This document shows positions 63,178 through 64,000 of a DNA stretch of 64,000 nucleotides, piece by piece. This DNA is from Fuscovulum blasticum DSM 2131. GTDB taxonomy: Bacteria > Pseudomonadota > Alphaproteobacteria > Rhodobacterales > Rhodobacteraceae. The number at the start of each line of letters is the position of its first letter. Within the stretch, counting starts at the first letter, position 1. The position numbers were made by a program, and so were the translations under genes. The notes under the pieces are model-generated. The model was not told where the DNA came from and searched no databases. It saw only the letters and a program-made list of their open reading frames with translations. Location: NCBI RefSeq assembly GCF_003034965.1, contig NZ_PZKE01000007.1, positions 124,001-188,000 on the forward strand. The letters run 5' to 3'.

Positions 63178-63212
63178 TATTGCAAATTTGGAATGACTGG
63201 CGCGGGCGCGGC

Positions 63213-64000
63213 CTATTCCCAGGTGCGGAAGAACTTGCCCGACGGCGACAGGGTAAAGATCTCGCACCCCGTTGCGGTGACGCCGATGGAATGTTCGTAT
63301 TGCGCCGAAAGCGATTTGTCGCGGGTGACGGCGGTCCAGTCGTCGGCCAGGATCTTGGTCTCGGGGCGGCCAAGGTTCACCATCGGCTCGATGGTGAAGA
63401 ACATGCCCTCTTCCAGCACAGGGCCGGTGCGCGGGCGGCCGTAATGCAGCACGTTCGGCGGCGCATGGAACACCCGGCCCAGCCCGTGGCCGCAGAAATC
63501 GCGCACCACCGACATGCGGTTGGCTTCCACATAGGTCTGGATCGCATGGCCGATGTCGCCGAAGGTGGCGCCGGGCTTCACCGCCGCAATGCCGCGCATC
63601 AGCGCCTCATGCGTGACCTCGACCAGGCGTTCCGCCTTGCGCGACAGGGTGCCGGCCACATACATCCGGCTGGTGTCGCCATACCAGCCACCGACGATGA
63701 CGGTCACGTCGATGTTCAGGATGTCGCCGTCGGCCAGAACCTTGCCGCCCGGAATCCCGTGACAGACCACATGGTTCACGCTGATGCAGGACGCGTGCTG
63801 ATAGCCCTTGTAGCCGATGGTTGCCGAAACCACGCCGCGGCGGACAATCTCTTCGCGGATGAAATCGTCGATCTCGGCGGTGGTGGCGCCGGGCTTCACC
63901 AGGGCGGCGGCCTGATCCAGGATTTCGGCCGCAACCTGGCCTGCGTCGCGCATACCGGCGAAATCGGCCGCGTCATAGATGCGGATGCCATCACGGGTGG
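63213..64000 (-). CDS. map: Methionine aminopeptidase type I, 5' end outside window
   Basis: The C-terminal 262 residues are visible; the reading frame continues past base 64000 (RDGIRIYDAADFAGMRDAGQ), so the ATG at 63953 is internal and not the start. Metal ligands are present in DILNIDVTVIVGGWYGDTSRMY (two Asp), GHGLGRVFHAPPNV (His), FFTIEPMVNLG (Glu) and SAQYEHSIGVT (Glu). The substrate-facing His lies in HVVCHGIPG. It removes N-terminal Met from nascent proteins. It is upstream of the CoA-transferase, separated by a 144-base gap with the palindrome. Confidence 0.95.
   Translation of the reverse strand, partial: TRDGIRIYDAADFAGMRDAGQVAAEILDQAAALVKPGATTAEIDDFIREEIVRRGVVSATIGYKGYQHASCISVNHVVCHGIPGGKVLADGDILNIDVTVIVGGWYGDTSRMYVAGTLSRKAERLVEVTHEALMRGIAAVKPGATFGDIGHAIQTYVEANRMSVVRDFCGHGLGRVFHAPPNVLHYGRPRTGPVLEEGMFFTIEPMVNLGRPETKILADDWTAVTRDKSLSAQYEHSIGVTATGCEIFTLSPSGKFFRTWE

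Noticed and set aside
1-64000. CRISPR arrays, tRNA/rRNA genes, insertion sequences, prophage or integrase genes
   Set aside because: No regularly spaced repeats, tRNA-like cloverleaf ends, transposase motifs or integrase genes were recognised anywhere in the window.

Overview
The window is a dense stretch of high-GC chromosome (about two thirds G+C by eye) with short intergenic gaps and many four-base ATGA start/stop overlaps. Gene content points to a member of the Rhodobacteraceae/Paracoccaceae (Alphaproteobacteria). The markers are an RpoE-ChrR pair with the Rhodobacter sphaeroides RSP1087-1091 type operon beside it, DUF1523, DUF6478, DUF3035 and DUF1674 genes, and the purH-lspA-DUF3035-M16-M16 block. 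No rRNA, tRNA, CRISPR array, insertion sequence or prophage was recognised. It reads as core chromosome with one poorly understood conserved-looking operon.

Layout. 0-3.7 kb: a truncated phosphodiester glycosidase, rbfA, dapB with a small exported protein, an SdhAF4-like protein and an RsmB-type methyltransferase, followed by a convergent spacer with two back-to-back perfect palindromes. 4.0-11 kb: a singlet-oxygen/envelope stress regulon. It holds rpoE-chrR and a translationally coupled minus-strand operon (FAD oxidoreductase resembling UfaD, DUF1365, GPH/MFS transporter, DUF3833, SDR). Both units are preceded by the same promoter pattern, TGATCC-N16-CGTA; a TauE/SafE permease lies between them. 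11-18 kb: heme oxygenase, HutD, alpha/beta hydrolase, rmuC, mutL and two glycosyltransferases. 18-25.5 kb: an M16 peptidase pair, a DUF3035 lipoprotein, lspA, purH and a heparinase-like protein. 25.6-31 kb: a split saccharopine-dehydrogenase pair, a LysR regulator, an S49 peptidase, a tiny zinc-ribbon membrane protein and a pteridine-reductase-like SDR.

31-44 kb: an AT-rich spacer with a perfect DnaA box, then uvrC, a PAS protein, pgsA-moaD-moaE, a P1 peptidase, a creatinase, a phytase/esterase-like exported protein behind a triple Pho box, an L,D-transpeptidase, a cupin and panBC. 44-51.6 kb: an eight-gene operon of unknown function. It encodes a TelA-like coiled-coil protein, three small membrane proteins, a 375-residue conserved protein, an AAA+ ATPase, a DUF6638-type protein and DUF1523. 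An AT-rich inverted repeat precedes it and Rhodobacteraceae-type intergenic repeats lie within and before it; this is the best candidate for an undescribed system. 51.6-64 kb: a GMC oxidoreductase, pheT, ilvD with a lipoprotein, DUF6478, thuA/thuB-like genes, an acetyl-CoA/succinate CoA-transferase with a palindromic operator candidate, and methionine aminopeptidase truncated by the window edge.

The clearest functional themes are the RpoE response to singlet oxygen and membrane lipid modification, a phosphate-starvation exoenzyme, pantothenate and branched-chain amino-acid precursor synthesis, and lysine metabolism through both the diaminopimelate and saccharopine routes. All family and database names are from memory of the families; no search was run.
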